A stretch of 64,000 nucleotides of DNA from Lutispora sp003527145 (GCA_029983695.1 JASBZB010000002.1:62001-126000); one strand, 5' to 3'; positions 9,204 through 17,799 are shown, counted from the stretch's first letter. Translations and numbers: made by a program. The notes: generated from the letters alone by a model not told the origin.

Positions 9204-10526
9204 CTAAAAGATATTTGGCGTAATCCTTTGTTTTATTTGATGCCGGTAATATAGATTTACTATGCAGTTAAACAAATACTTACCCGGATTTTTGATAAAT
9301 TCTCTTCGGAAAATATTCCTCTTAACTATTGAGGGAATGGTAAATAAAGATTCATAAAGCTGCCAATAAGCTTCAGTAAGCTCCTCAGGCGACATATTGG
9401 CAGGCATATAAACGGCCTCCGTACCGTCAAAGCTGTAAATATCCTCCTTGACCAGACGTTTTTGCTTTTCTATTTCTTTAAAAAATCTTGTGCCGGGTAT
9501 GGGGGTCAATATATAAAACCTGGGTACCCCTATTTTGTTTCTCTCAATGAATTCCTTTGTGTCCTTTATTGAAGCAATGGTGTCTCCTTCTCCGCCAACG
9601 ACCATTTCCGTCGATACATCAATGCCATGGGACCGTATATTCCTGATCAACCTGGGATAATCAGACGGATTTGCCCAGCCTTTATTCATAGCCTTTAAGC
9701 TCTCTTTAGAAATGCTTTCAAGACCAAAGCTCAAGGTGGTACAGCCGCTGTCAGCTAAGATTCTCAGCAATTCGTCATCTTCTCCTATTCTGATGTCGCA
9801 CTGGCTCATCCAGGACATATTCATGCTTTTTATATGTTTCATCAGCTCCAGTAAATATTCTCTATCAGAGAAGATATTATCATCTAGAAGCAGGAATTTT
9901 TTAAATCCTAAATCTGCTACTTGCTGTATATCTCTGATCACCTCTTCCAAAGATTTTTTGATATAGTGCCCTTTATATAAGCAGGCCACGGAACAAAAAC
10001 TGCAGTTGTTGGGACAGCCCCTTCCCGCCTGTACGGGAAGAAAATCCCCTATTGGCTTGTCCATGATCAAATCAAACCTTGGCAGAGGTGTTGAAAAGCT
10101 TCCGTTTTTTAACTCATTTCGGTATATTTTTTTAATCCTTCCCTTTTTAAAATCCTCTAACAGCTCTTTCCATACCAGCTCCGCATCGCCAACCACAACA
10201 GCATCACAGTATTTCAACGCTTCTTCCGCCATGATGCTGGCCATATAGCCGCCTAATATCACTGTTTTCCCTCTTTCACGAAAAGCCCTGGCCAGATCAA
10301 TAGAGCGTATGACCCCATGACCCATGGTGCTTATGCCGATCAAGTCCGCATCGGTATCCATCGGTACTTCCTCCAGCAATTCCAATACAATCTCTACAGT
10401 CCAATCCTCCGGAGCCATGGCAGCCAATAAAGGCATAGCTAAACCGACAAAATACAATCGTTTCTTTTTTATTGGGCGTTTAAATTTATCATAAGGACTG
10501 GGTTGAATCAATAATAATTTCCTCAT
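9204..10526 (-). CDS. B12-binding-type radical SAM protein 2
   Basis: A 440-residue member with N-terminal B12-binding-like domain (residues about 1-130; IGISTMGHGVIRS, VILGGYMASIMAEEAL) and radical SAM core with cysteines C171, C175 and C178 in GRGCPNNCSFCS. Downstream are KKFLLLDDNIFSDREYL, TLSFGLESISKESLKAMNKG and ILTPIPGTRFF, the common pattern of B12-radical SAM enzymes related to hopanoid and BchE-type proteins. No DxHxxG is visible. It is the most divergent of the four in this operon and the most like widespread family members. It abuts gene 3 (stop and start adjacent) and lies 18 nt before gene 1. GGAGAGG precedes the start. Confidence 0.87.
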   Translation of the reverse strand: MRKLLLIQPSPYDKFKRPIKKKRLYFVGLAMPLLAAMAPEDWTVEIVLELLEEVPMDTDADLIGISTMGHGVIRSIDLARAFRERGKTVILGGYMASIMAEEALKYCDAVVVGDAELVWKELLEDFKKGRIKKIYRNELKNGSFSTPLPRFDLIMDKPIGDFLPVQAGRGCPNNCSFCSVACLYKGHYIKKSLEEVIRDIQQVADLGFKKFLLLDDNIFSDREYLLELMKHIKSMNMSWMSQCDIRIGEDDELLRILADSGCTTLSFGLESISKESLKAMNKGWANPSDYPRLIRNIRSHGIDVSTEMVVGGEGDTIASIKDTKEFIERNKIGVPRFYILTPIPGTRFFKEIEKQKRLVKEDIYSFDGTEAVYMPANMSPEELTEAYWQLYESLFTIPSIVKRNIFRREFIKNPGKYLFNCIVNLYYRHQIKQRITPNIF

Positions 10527-11891
10527 TTATTTTCCTCTCCAAATTTTCTGCAAATACTGCCAGCTTACAAAGCTGCTGCCTATGAGCATTTTAATATTAG
10601 CTCTGATACCATACTTTTTTATCAGCGCAGCCATATGCTTTGGTCTCATAATAACCTTATAATATGAAGTCAACAGCTGCAAATAAAATTCTGATATGCC
10701 CATATGCTTCGGCTTAAGGGCTATATGAGCCATATCCCAGAGATGATAATCTTCGCGGCGGATCAGCAATTCCGGCAGGTACATATCAAAAATATCTGTC
10801 CCGGGCAAGGGCGTTAATGGCTGAAGGTTCACAAACCTTACTTCAAGAGCTTTTAACCAGGCAGTCAGTTCTTTAAAATCTTTTTTGCTGAAATCCAGCG
10901 GAATTATCAATGTGGCATAAAGCTCAATATCCATGCTCTTCAGTATTTCTATGCATTTCTCGTTGATCTGCTTTGTGGTTCCTTTACGATAATCATCCAA
11001 GTCCTTGCTTCTTATGGACTCAATGCCGACTATTACTGCCTGCAGGCCGCAATCTTTGAATTCCTTCAGAAGGCCTTCATTCTCAACAATAAAGTCTGCT
11101 CGCCCGTATACAAGAAACCTCTTTTTAATATTTCTTTCTCTGATAGCGGCTATGAAAGCCACGACCCGGTCCGCATCATACAAGAAATCATCATCCACTA
11201 TATATATTTCTTCTTCTTTTATGGCTTCCAGTTCGTTTATAACATCTTCAACAGCCCTTGCAAAGTACTTTCCATCTGTAATTTCTCTGCAAAAACAAAA
11301 CTGGCAGTTATATGGACAGCCAAAGGAGGTCTTGATCAATGCACATGGCTTGTGAAACATATAATAATAATGCTTCCTATACTGTGAGACAGCCTCACGG
11401 GCAGGATGCTTATATGAAAAGCTGTATTTTTTTGGTCCTGAGTCCTTGAGCATCTTTCTGATATCCGATTTGCTCTTGCCTTCCAGCAAGGCTTTCAATG
11501 CTTCATTAAATCCGTCAATGCCATTTCTGTCAAACACGAAATCTATATACCGGCATTTGAAATCCTCAGGCACTACCTCCGCATGAACGCCTCCGACCCC
11601 TGTGCTTATTTCCGGCAATAATCCTTTGGCTTGCTCCGCCAGCTTTTTTATAATCCCTACATGGGTGATATAGCCCGTAAATAATATAAAGTCCGGCTTC
11701 TCATTTAACAGGACAGACTCATATGGGATTTTCTCCAAAATCATATCTACTATTTTTATATCTATGCTTTTTTTGATAAAATCAGGTATATTGGAGACCA
11801 AGTATTCCAATTCAAGGGGTTCGCATATCATAACATGCTGAAGCCCAATGGTTTCTTTGTGGGGCCTTGGTCTTACGAGCAGTACCTTCAC
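10527..11891 (-). CDS. B12-binding-type radical SAM protein 3
   Basis: A 454-residue paralogue of proteins 1 and 4. The N-terminal domain has KVLLVRPRP, CEPLELEYL and GVGGVHAEVVPEDF. The radical SAM cysteines are C192, C196 and C199 in FGCPYNCQFC, followed immediately by a further Cys (C201), a feature shared with protein 4. The core continues with EEIYIVDDDFLYDADRV, AVIVGIESI and LQPLTPLPGTDIF. The start is a GTG that overlaps the TGA of the methyltransferase gene (GTGA), with AAGAAGGTG upstream, so translation is probably coupled. No DxHxxG motif is visible. Substrate unknown. Confidence 0.85.
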   Translation of the reverse strand: MKVLLVRPRPHKETIGLQHVMICEPLELEYLVSNIPDFIKKSIDIKIVDMILEKIPYESVLLNEKPDFILFTGYITHVGIIKKLAEQAKGLLPEISTGVGGVHAEVVPEDFKCRYIDFVFDRNGIDGFNEALKALLEGKSKSDIRKMLKDSGPKKYSFSYKHPAREAVSQYRKHYYYMFHKPCALIKTSFGCPYNCQFCFCREITDGKYFARAVEDVINELEAIKEEEIYIVDDDFLYDADRVVAFIAAIRERNIKKRFLVYGRADFIVENEGLLKEFKDCGLQAVIVGIESIRSKDLDDYRKGTTKQINEKCIEILKSMDIELYATLIIPLDFSKKDFKELTAWLKALEVRFVNLQPLTPLPGTDIFDMYLPELLIRREDYHLWDMAHIALKPKHMGISEFYLQLLTSYYKVIMRPKHMAALIKKYGIRANIKMLIGSSFVSWQYLQKIWRGK

Positions 11892-12511
11892 TTTTTCACC
11901 TTCTTCAATGTATAAACTGCAATTCTGGGCATGAAAAATTTCTCTTTGATTACCCCCAGTTCCTCTATTTCCAACCGTGGCTTAACCAGCTCCCTGAATT
12001 GAAAATCCGAAGGATAACAAGCCATGCCGGTTGTAAATTTTACAAAGAATAAGCAAAGCCTATCATAAAAGCTGTTGCCGCTGGCAAAGGCCATAAATAT
12101 TCTTCCATCGTCTTTTAAAATATTTGATAGATCAGCTATAACCTTGGCTTTATCCTTATAATAGGGAAAGGAGTGGGTGCAGATTATGATGTCAGATTCA
12201 TCATCATACTTGTCCAATTCTGCCGCATCCATGCAGATATGATCGGCGTTGGGGTTCCTCTTCATTGAAATTTCAAGCATTGCCTCAGAATAATCTATCC
12301 CTGTAATATCATAGCCTCCATATCTCTTTCCTATCTCTTCAATCAATTCACCGGGCCCGCAGCCCAGATCCAGAACCTTTAAATGCTTATTGCCTCTATA
12401 GCCTTTTTCTATGAGCTTCAGTATATAATTTCTTGTAGGTTTTAATGAATACTTTTGAACCCATAATTTATCATATCTGCTTGCCCAAAAATCCCATATT
12501 TTGGAAGTCAT
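11888..12511 (-). CDS. Class I SAM-dependent methyltransferase
   Basis: A 207-residue methyltransferase with the Rossmann motif I VLDLGCGPGELIEEIG (about residue 48), motif II acidic GIDYSEAMLE, and post-I segment ICMDAAELDKY, followed by IIICTHSFPYYKD. It resembles UbiE/methyltransferase-11 type small-molecule enzymes. The second in-frame ATG (12511) is chosen because AGGAGG lies 6 nt before it. It sits between radical SAM genes 4 and 3 in the operon and overlaps gene 3 by 4 nt, so it probably acts on the same intermediate. The acceptor (O, N or C) is not readable from sequence. Confidence 0.88.
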   Translation of the reverse strand: MTSKIWDFWASRYDKLWVQKYSLKPTRNYILKLIEKGYRGNKHLKVLDLGCGPGELIEEIGKRYGGYDITGIDYSEAMLEISMKRNPNADHICMDAAELDKYDDESDIIICTHSFPYYKDKAKVIADLSNILKDDGRIFMAFASGNSFYDRLCLFFVKFTTGMACYPSDFQFRELVKPRLEIEELGVIKEKFFMPRIAVYTLKKVKK

Positions 12512-12557
12512 AACCATCCTCCTGTTTTATCACTTAACTAACTGCAATAACTCTAAT

Positions 12558-13853
12558 TTAACTGTTGTGTCGACTTATATATTTCCATATGCGTTTTGAC
12601 TTTAGCAGCCTCAAATGTGTCCAATAAAACAAAATATAAAATAGTGGGACCGGAAGCCTGGGCTTTAATACCAGATGAAGAAAGTCATATTTTTTTAAAT
12701 CCTGAGTTATCAGGTCTTTCTTCACTTTTTCATAGCTGCTTGTACCCTTTATCGGAGTAAATACAGATATGGTATAAACGTCAATATCATGCTTCCTGAT
12801 AAAATCTCTAAGGTCAATAAAATCTCTAAGGGAATAATCCGGATGCACCATAAATAATGCCGTTAGATCTATGGAGTTTTCTTTCAGCAGCGATATAGCC
12901 TCAGGATAACGCAGCGCGTCTGTTGACTTGTGATAGTCCTCCAATTCCTCGTTATTGATAGATTCAAAGCCAACGATCACTTCTGCCAGCCCTGCTTTTT
13001 TCAATCTAGGCAGCAGATCTGCTTCCTTTATAATAAAGTCTGCTCTTAAATATCCGATTATCTTAACCTTTAAATCAATTTTGCTTACGGCCTCTATAAA
13101 AGCTAAAGCATCTTCACGCATTGCAAAAAGAACATCATCTACAATCCAAAAATACTCTGCTTCAATATCAGCCATTTCTTCAACCATTTTATCATAATCG
13201 CTCTTTATATATATTCCGCCATTTACACACCTGCAGTAGCAATACTCACAGCCATAGGGACAGCCTATGCTTCCTTTAATCAATGCCACCTGTTTTTTCT
13301 CCAGATATGATGTCTTGGGACTGATCATTCGAAACAAGCGGCGATCGGCTTTGATTGAGTCTGCTGCTTTTATATAATGCTTTCCTCCAACCTTCCATAT
13401 GCCGTCTGCCGAACCGGCTTGATCTATGAAATAATCTACCCCTGCCTCGATCAGCTTGTTCTTTGAATCCGAAATATGCCTGATAACCTGCTTAAAAACC
13501 GATAAGCATTGGGAATGAATGACATAATCTATGTTTTTATGATGAAAAGCAGATGCATTAAGCTGGGCATGAACTCCACCTACAATAACAATCGTTCCTG
13601 GATATTTTGCCTTGCAAGCGCCGGCTTCCAGTATGATTTCCTCTTCAGCTACGTTATAACCGGTAAGGACTATAACATCCGGCTTGATTTCTTTTGGCTC
13701 CTTGAGTCCGAATAAATCATCGGCTATATGGCACTCAATGCCCATAGAGTCTAATACAGCCTCCAGATAGCAAAGCTCCAAGGGTTCAACCTTTACAGGG
13801 TCGAATAATGAAAACAGGGTTTTGACTCTCACTTTTTTCAAAAAAACAATCAT
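12558..13853 (-). CDS. B12-binding-type radical SAM protein 4
   Basis: A 431-residue paralogue of proteins 1 and 3. The N-terminal domain (PVKVEPLELCYLEAVL, VIVLTGYNVAEEE, VIVGGVHAQLNASAF) is B12-binding-like without a visible DxHxxG. The radical SAM cysteines are C198, C202 and C205 in IGCPYGCEYC, with additional C207 and C209 directly after. EYFWIVDDVLF, EVIVGFESINNEELEDYHKST and SVFTPIKGTSSY complete the core. The C-terminus is basic and hydrophobic (about 30 residues), which could contact the membrane. The start overlaps the TGA of the upstream acyltransferase-like gene by 4 nt (ATGA) with GGGGGA upstream. Substrate unknown. Confidence 0.85.
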   Translation of the reverse strand: MIVFLKKVRVKTLFSLFDPVKVEPLELCYLEAVLDSMGIECHIADDLFGLKEPKEIKPDVIVLTGYNVAEEEIILEAGACKAKYPGTIVIVGGVHAQLNASAFHHKNIDYVIHSQCLSVFKQVIRHISDSKNKLIEAGVDYFIDQAGSADGIWKVGGKHYIKAADSIKADRRLFRMISPKTSYLEKKQVALIKGSIGCPYGCEYCYCRCVNGGIYIKSDYDKMVEEMADIEAEYFWIVDDVLFAMREDALAFIEAVSKIDLKVKIIGYLRADFIIKEADLLPRLKKAGLAEVIVGFESINNEELEDYHKSTDALRYPEAISLLKENSIDLTALFMVHPDYSLRDFIDLRDFIRKHDIDVYTISVFTPIKGTSSYEKVKKDLITQDLKKYDFLHLVLKPRLPVPLFYILFYWTHLRLLKSKRIWKYISRHNS

Positions 13854-14854
13854 AAGAGTTCCCCCTTTACGCGCTCTATCTCCGGCTTGAACGAGGCTTC
13901 CTTCAAGTCCATGTTAAACACATGGTGCCGGATTTTATAGGGCTTGTATGAAAATATAGGCACTAAACGCTGCAAAAGCTTATTGATAATAGGGTTGCTA
14001 TGATGCAAATATAAATATTTATCCACTTCTGTGCATCCTATCTTCAATTTGCTTTCTTCTGCTGTTTGACCGAAGTTGATGGTCCTATATCCCCTCTCTA
14101 TGGCTGCTTGAATGATCTTAAGCAGCATATTGTAATAAAGGTCATAAGGCTCGTTGTACTCCTTGCGAAAACCGCCAAATAAAAAGCAAAGCTCTCCTCC
14201 CAGCTCTTTTAGCTGGATGAATCCCAAAAGCTTGCCGGAGCCTGAATCGATAAATTCGAAAAAATCTGCTTCATAATCGGTAAAGAATTGCATAGGCAGT
14301 ATCTCTAAGGGGTTTTGGGTCCTATCCATTATGCTCAAATACAAATCATAATGCTCCTTGCCGAATCCTTTTCTGTCTAAAGATTTCACTATAAGGCCTT
14401 CTCCTTTTTTAAGCGCCTTCTTAATCCGTCTCCTATATGAACTGCGCAGTGCTTTTAGATAATCTTCAAAAGAAGAAAATCTATTATTAAAAACAAAGGT
14501 TGATAAGGTTCTTCCTGCAACGAGCCTTTTAAACCCGGGATCGGCATTCAGCACTACCTTCAGCCCCTTCATCTCTTCTATGGCTCTTTCCACAGAAGAA
14601 ACCTCTCCCCAATAGCCTTTGCAGCAGAGTGAGATAGGCAATCCAATGATTCTGACATCGGCTCTCAGCGGGAAAGCATATTTGAAATTCAGCAGGTTTA
14701 GCTTTAAAGAATATGAGAGGATAAAGCTGTCTTCATTAAAGCTATATATTTGACCGCATGGATTTACTTTTTCCAGGAGCTCCAGCAATACTGACAACTC
14801 ATGTTCAAAAGGTAAATTTGATTTGATATCCGATAAATTGCTATAGACAGCCAA
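13850..14854 (-). CDS. GNAT/FemAB-like acyltransferase
   Basis: A 334-residue protein of the BioF2-like/FemAB-like double-GNAT group. The diagnostic stretch is YLKALRSSYRRRIKKALKK at about residues 137-155, the basic helix found in BioF2-like acetyltransferases and FemAB-type proteins. It is followed by a GNAT half with GKLLGFIQLKELG, ELCFLFGGFRKEYN and the final YRTINFGQTAEESKLKIG. Members transfer acyl or aminoacyl groups to amines; donor and acceptor are unknown here. The start codon is a TTG immediately after the TAA of the upstream gene, with AAAGGATG upstream. It overlaps radical SAM gene 4 by 4 nt. Confidence 0.75.
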   Translation of the reverse strand: MAVYSNLSDIKSNLPFEHELSVLLELLEKVNPCGQIYSFNEDSFILSYSLKLNLLNFKYAFPLRADVRIIGLPISLCCKGYWGEVSSVERAIEEMKGLKVVLNADPGFKRLVAGRTLSTFVFNNRFSSFEDYLKALRSSYRRRIKKALKKGEGLIVKSLDRKGFGKEHYDLYLSIMDRTQNPLEILPMQFFTDYEADFFEFIDSGSGKLLGFIQLKELGGELCFLFGGFRKEYNEPYDLYYNMLLKIIQAAIERGYRTINFGQTAEESKLKIGCTEVDKYLYLHHSNPIINKLLQRLVPIFSYKPYKIRHHVFNMDLKEASFKPEIERVKGELL

Positions 14855-15934
14855 TTAATGCACATCCTTTATATAGGCTTTATAGCATTTGTGCCTGCTA
14901 TCTGCCCATTTAATGCCAAAGCTCTTTGAAAGAGTATTATTTTCGAGGATCCAACCGGATTCAAAATTAGCATACCGACCTTTAACGCATTGAAAACAAT
15001 GGTCAAACAATGCTAAAATCGCTCCCCGCCCTTTTTCATTGGGTATCACTCCCATTTCAACAATTTTAAAGGTATCTATTTTATCAGAAAAAAATTTATT
15101 TTTAATCACAGTTGATAAGCCTAATGTCTCTGAAGGCTTCATCAATTGATGAAAATCGGGATACCAGAGCATGAATCCCACAGGCGTTCCATTTTTTTCA
15201 ACAAACAAAAGATTTTCAGGTTTTAACAAAAATCTGAAATCCTTAAACAGCTCTAAATCTTCTTCAGCTTTTCGCGGATAATAAAAGAGATGCTCTTTAA
15301 AAGCGTCATTATTTATTTGAGTATATATATATGCTTCGGCTTTCAAATCCCTGAAATCAACTGGGCGAACCACATACCTTTCTCTGATCCGCCTCTGAAG
15401 TCCAGAATTGAGCAAACGCTCAAGTGAATGCATATCCTTTTTGTAACTTATCATTTCTATCGCTTTGAAGCCGCTTTTTTCAAAAAAGTCATGATAAAAA
15501 GGCGGGTTATGTGGCATACCAAAGCTTTGCCGCTCCTCATAATGGCTGGCTAAAAATCCCAAACCGTAATTTACATGAATGTTTAAAGAGCCCGATATTT
15601 TATCAGCACCCTTTTCTTTAGCCAAGGCTTCGGCTCGATCTATTATTAAATCAAAAGCCTCCATATCGAATTTTTCGGCTTCAAAGAAGCCTATCTGCAG
15701 AAACTCAGGCATCCTATAAGCATATGCCAATATGCTTATCATTATGATTCTGCCGCCATCCATCACCATCAACGGCTCCAGGTAAGCGGACTTGCATAAT
15801 TCACTCTTGCCGCTCAACAAACCCTTTAGCAGCCCTGACATAGAATTTCGCTTAAAAGGATTATTCAAATATTGATTTTCATAAAACTTGAAAAAAGCTT
15901 TTACATTCATATCGTCAACTTGCTTTAATTCCAT
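14855..15934 (-). CDS. GNAT-like protein, first gene of the radical SAM operon
   Basis: A 359-residue protein with an internal duplication typical of long GNAT proteins. The C-terminal half contains GTPVGFMLWYPDFHQ and VEMGVIPNEKGRGAILALFDHC, where the xxGRGxxxxL segment resembles the acetyl-CoA pyrophosphate loop. The N-terminal half includes RIIMISILAYAY and LGFLASHYEERQSFGMPHNPPFYHDFFEKSGF. The ATG at 15934 is chosen because AGGAGG lies 4 nt before it; the longer frame to 16039 has no ribosome binding site. It is preceded by a good promoter and is probably the first gene of a nine-gene operon reaching the HutD-like gene. Confidence 0.72.
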   Translation of the reverse strand: MELKQVDDMNVKAFFKFYENQYLNNPFKRNSMSGLLKGLLSGKSELCKSAYLEPLMVMDGGRIIMISILAYAYRMPEFLQIGFFEAEKFDMEAFDLIIDRAEALAKEKGADKISGSLNIHVNYGLGFLASHYEERQSFGMPHNPPFYHDFFEKSGFKAIEMISYKKDMHSLERLLNSGLQRRIRERYVVRPVDFRDLKAEAYIYTQINNDAFKEHLFYYPRKAEEDLELFKDFRFLLKPENLLFVEKNGTPVGFMLWYPDFHQLMKPSETLGLSTVIKNKFFSDKIDTFKIVEMGVIPNEKGRGAILALFDHCFQCVKGRYANFESGWILENNTLSKSFGIKWADSRHKCYKAYIKDVH

Positions 15935-15971
15935 TTTTCCTCCTGCAAACCACTGTGTGCTTATACTATTT

Positions 15972-16000
15972 ATTATATTAAATCTCTGATCATAAGACAA
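15972..16000 (-). promoter_or_regulatory. SigmaA-type promoter of the radical SAM operon
   Basis: On the minus strand, TTGTCT and a perfect TATAAT are separated by exactly 17 nt. The ATG of the first operon gene lies about 40 nt downstream. On the plus strand a TATAAT at 16045-16050 may serve the divergent lipoprotein gene, but its -35 is poor. Confidence 0.65.
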
Positions 16001-16091
16001 CAAACATGCTGTCAGGCACTTTACATTGATTTTTTTCATATGGATATAATAAATTCAAAGTAAAATTTATTACTTTCAAGGAGGGCAATTA

Positions 16092-16649
16092 ATGAAAGCA
16101 AAGAAATTAATATCGATATTTATCCTTGCTGCTGCACTGTTTGCAGGATGTGCAAAGCCTGCGCCTGCGCCTTCTCCGGCTCCAACGCCTTCAGATGCTA
16201 CACCGGATAAGGTCACAACTGCTTCTATAGTTGATAATGCGGCGGCATTTGAAAAGGCAATAGGCAGCAGCGGCACATGGATCATAGCTATCACAAAAGA
16301 CCTGACCATTGATAAGGATCTGGTATTGGACGGCGAATTTAAAAATGGCAAGAAAGACGCTGAGGGCAAGGATATCATACAAAGGAAAATCGCCCTTTAT
16401 GCCCAGGATGCTAACAGAAACATCACTGCCCGATATACTTTAACAGCACCAAGGCTCACCATCAACAGCCCCGAGGCCAGCATCCAGCATGGAACCTTTA
16501 AAGGAGACCTTTATGTTTCATCTAAGAATTTTAAGCTTGTAGATGCTACTGTTGACGGAAATGTATATTTTACTGCAGATGAAGCCAAGGGTACCTTTAC
16601 AATGGATGATAAGAGCAAGGTCACCGGAAAGCAGGAGATCAAGAAATAA
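16092..16649 (+). CDS. Small lipoprotein with beta-rich domain, unknown function
   Basis: A 185-residue predicted lipoprotein. It has a lysine-rich N-terminus, a hydrophobic core and lipobox LFAGC with Cys at about residue 20, followed by an Ala/Pro/Ser/Thr linker of about 20 residues. The rest (about residues 45-180) is rich in short alternating beta-like segments (TIDKDLVLDG, LTINSPEASIQHG, DLYVSSKNFKL, GNVYFTA). This resembles a short right-handed beta-helix or bactofilin-like stack, but I do not recognise a named family. AAGGAGGGCAATTA precedes the start, and a strong terminator follows. It is transcribed divergently from the radical SAM operon. Confidence 0.75.
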   Translation: MKAKKLISIFILAAALFAGCAKPAPAPSPAPTPSDATPDKVTTASIVDNAAAFEKAIGSSGTWIIAITKDLTIDKDLVLDGEFKNGKKDAEGKDIIQRKIALYAQDANRNITARYTLTAPRLTINSPEASIQHGTFKGDLYVSSKNFKLVDATVDGNVYFTADEAKGTFTMDDKSKVTGKQEIKK

Positions 16650-16652
16650 GCG

Positions 16653-16681
16653 AAAGCGGTTGGATGCCCCAACCGCTTTTT
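16653..16681 (+). terminator. Intrinsic terminator after the lipoprotein gene
   Basis: An 11-bp stem AAAGCGGTTGG/CCAACCGCTTT with a 5-nt loop ends in a T run 4 nt after the stop codon. The leading As make it usable on the minus strand too, where the converging MerR gene ends at 16693. Confidence 0.85.
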
Positions 16682-16692
16682 CAAGCTAACAG

Positions 16693-17460
16693 CTACTTCC
16701 TTTCCAGGCCAGTATAGATCAATATCGCATGTCTAAAAAATTCTGCCGTACCCGGCTGCTTTTCATCATAGTAAGCCCTGAACCTTTCATCATCAACATA
16801 CATTTGGGCAACACCCGCATGGGCTTCCTTACTGTATTCATTCCAATAATATGTGAGCCATTGCTTGTGAAGCTCAGCTGCTTTTTGAGCGGATTCACCT
16901 GCGGGATCACCGGTTTTAAAGGCCTCAGAAAGTTTTTCCTTAACCTGCTCTCCAAGCTTTGTTACCTTATCATAGTCTTCTCGGGTCATGCCCATAACTT
17001 TTTTATTGGACCTATCAACTACATCATCACCATACTTTTCTCTTATCTCATTTCCATATTTCTTTTCATTATCATCGATCATTTTTCGCTTAAAGCCTTC
17101 GAATTTTTCTTTATCAAACATTTTTATCCTCCCTTCCGCAAAGGCTATGGTTTTTTCCACATTCGCTATCAACGCATCCAATTGGCTTCGTTTTTCAAGG
17201 AGTCTTTCACGATGTTCTCTAAGTGCAGCGACCCCGTCAAAAGCAGGTGAAGATATCAAATCTTTTATCTTGTCCAAGCTTATATCCAGCTCTCTATAAA
17301 GCATTATTTGCTGCAGTCTGTCAATTTCCGCCTGGCCATATATACGATATCCCGATGAATTGATTCTTGCCGGCTTAAGAATACCGATTTCATCATAATA
17401 CCTAAGAGCCCTTGTGCTGACACCTGCCAACTTTGCCAAACCTTGCACTGTATATTCCAT
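16693..17460 (-). CDS. MerR-family regulator with TipAS domain
   Basis: A 255-residue regulator. The N-terminal MerR winged helix reads YTVQGLAKLAGVSTRALRYY, then IGILKPARINSSGYRIYG, followed by a dimerisation coiled coil up to about residue 110. The C-terminal ~130 residues (MTREDYDKV, HKQWLTYYW, AGVAQMYVDDERFRAYYDE, PGTAEFFRHAILIY) match the TipAS antibiotic-recognition domain that binds thiopeptide-like ligands covalently or tightly in TipA homologues. The ATG at 17460 follows AAAGGAGG. The promoter in front has the 19-bp spacer expected for MerR autoregulation. No drug exporter is adjacent, so the regulon is unknown. Confidence 0.92.
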   Translation of the reverse strand: MEYTVQGLAKLAGVSTRALRYYDEIGILKPARINSSGYRIYGQAEIDRLQQIMLYRELDISLDKIKDLISSPAFDGVAALREHRERLLEKRSQLDALIANVEKTIAFAEGRIKMFDKEKFEGFKRKMIDDNEKKYGNEIREKYGDDVVDRSNKKVMGMTREDYDKVTKLGEQVKEKLSEAFKTGDPAGESAQKAAELHKQWLTYYWNEYSKEAHAGVAQMYVDDERFRAYYDEKQPGTAEFFRHAILIYTGLERK

Positions 17461-17482
17461 GTGTTTGCCTCCTTTCAAAATC

Positions 17483-17513
17483 AATATACACCTTTACGTA
17501 ACGTTAATGTCAA
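17483..17513 (-). promoter_or_regulatory. MerR-type autoregulated promoter, 19-bp spacer
   Basis: On the minus strand TTGACA and TATATT are separated by 19 nt rather than 17. The spacer contains the perfect palindrome TTACGTAA. This geometry is the known hallmark of MerR-activated promoters, and it lies directly in front of the MerR/TipAS gene. Confidence 0.75.
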
Positions 17514-17552
17514 CATAATTTTAAAATATTTGGGTTAAATATATATCAGGGG

Positions 17553-17581
17553 TTGAAATACTTGGAATATATTTATATAAT
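17553..17581 (+). promoter_or_regulatory. Promoter of the gcv operon
   Basis: TTGAAA and TATAAT are separated by exactly 17 nt. They lie about 25-30 nt upstream of the first conserved bases of the glycine riboswitch. Confidence 0.7.
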
Positions 17582-17606
17582 TATAGCAATAAATGAATAT
17601 TCAACC

Positions 17607-17799
17607 GGATGAAAATGGCGAGAGATATCATAATAGATAGCCGAAGGAGCAATTATAAAAAGGAAGCCATCTTTTTACAAACACTCTCAGGCAAAAGGGA
17701 TCGTCATGGGACGGACCTCTGAAGAGTCCGTAAAACGGCGCCGTAGGGGAAATACACTGTGAGTGTAGAAGCTCTCAGGTAAAAGAACAGAGTGGATAT
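17607..17799 (+). promoter_or_regulatory. Tandem glycine riboswitch
   Basis: Two glycine aptamers in series. Aptamer 1 has GGCGAGAGA (17618), GCCGAAGGAGCAA (17640) and CTCTCAGGCAAAAGGG (17684). Aptamer 2 has GGACCTCTGAAGAGTCC (17713), CGCCGTAGGGGAAA (17738), CTCTCAGGTAAAAGAACAGAG (17772, ending 17792). These are the conserved blocks of the Rfam glycine family. The element sits upstream of gcvT and so should control glycine cleavage in response to glycine, as known for this class. Aptamer 1 has an additional arm, AAAAAG/CTTTTT, at about 17657-17677. Confidence 0.96.

Noticed and set aside
15935..16039. N-terminal extension of the first GNAT-like protein (MKKINVKCLTACLL)
   Set aside because: No ribosome binding site, and the region contains the likely promoter; the ATG at 15934 has AGGAGG at correct spacing.
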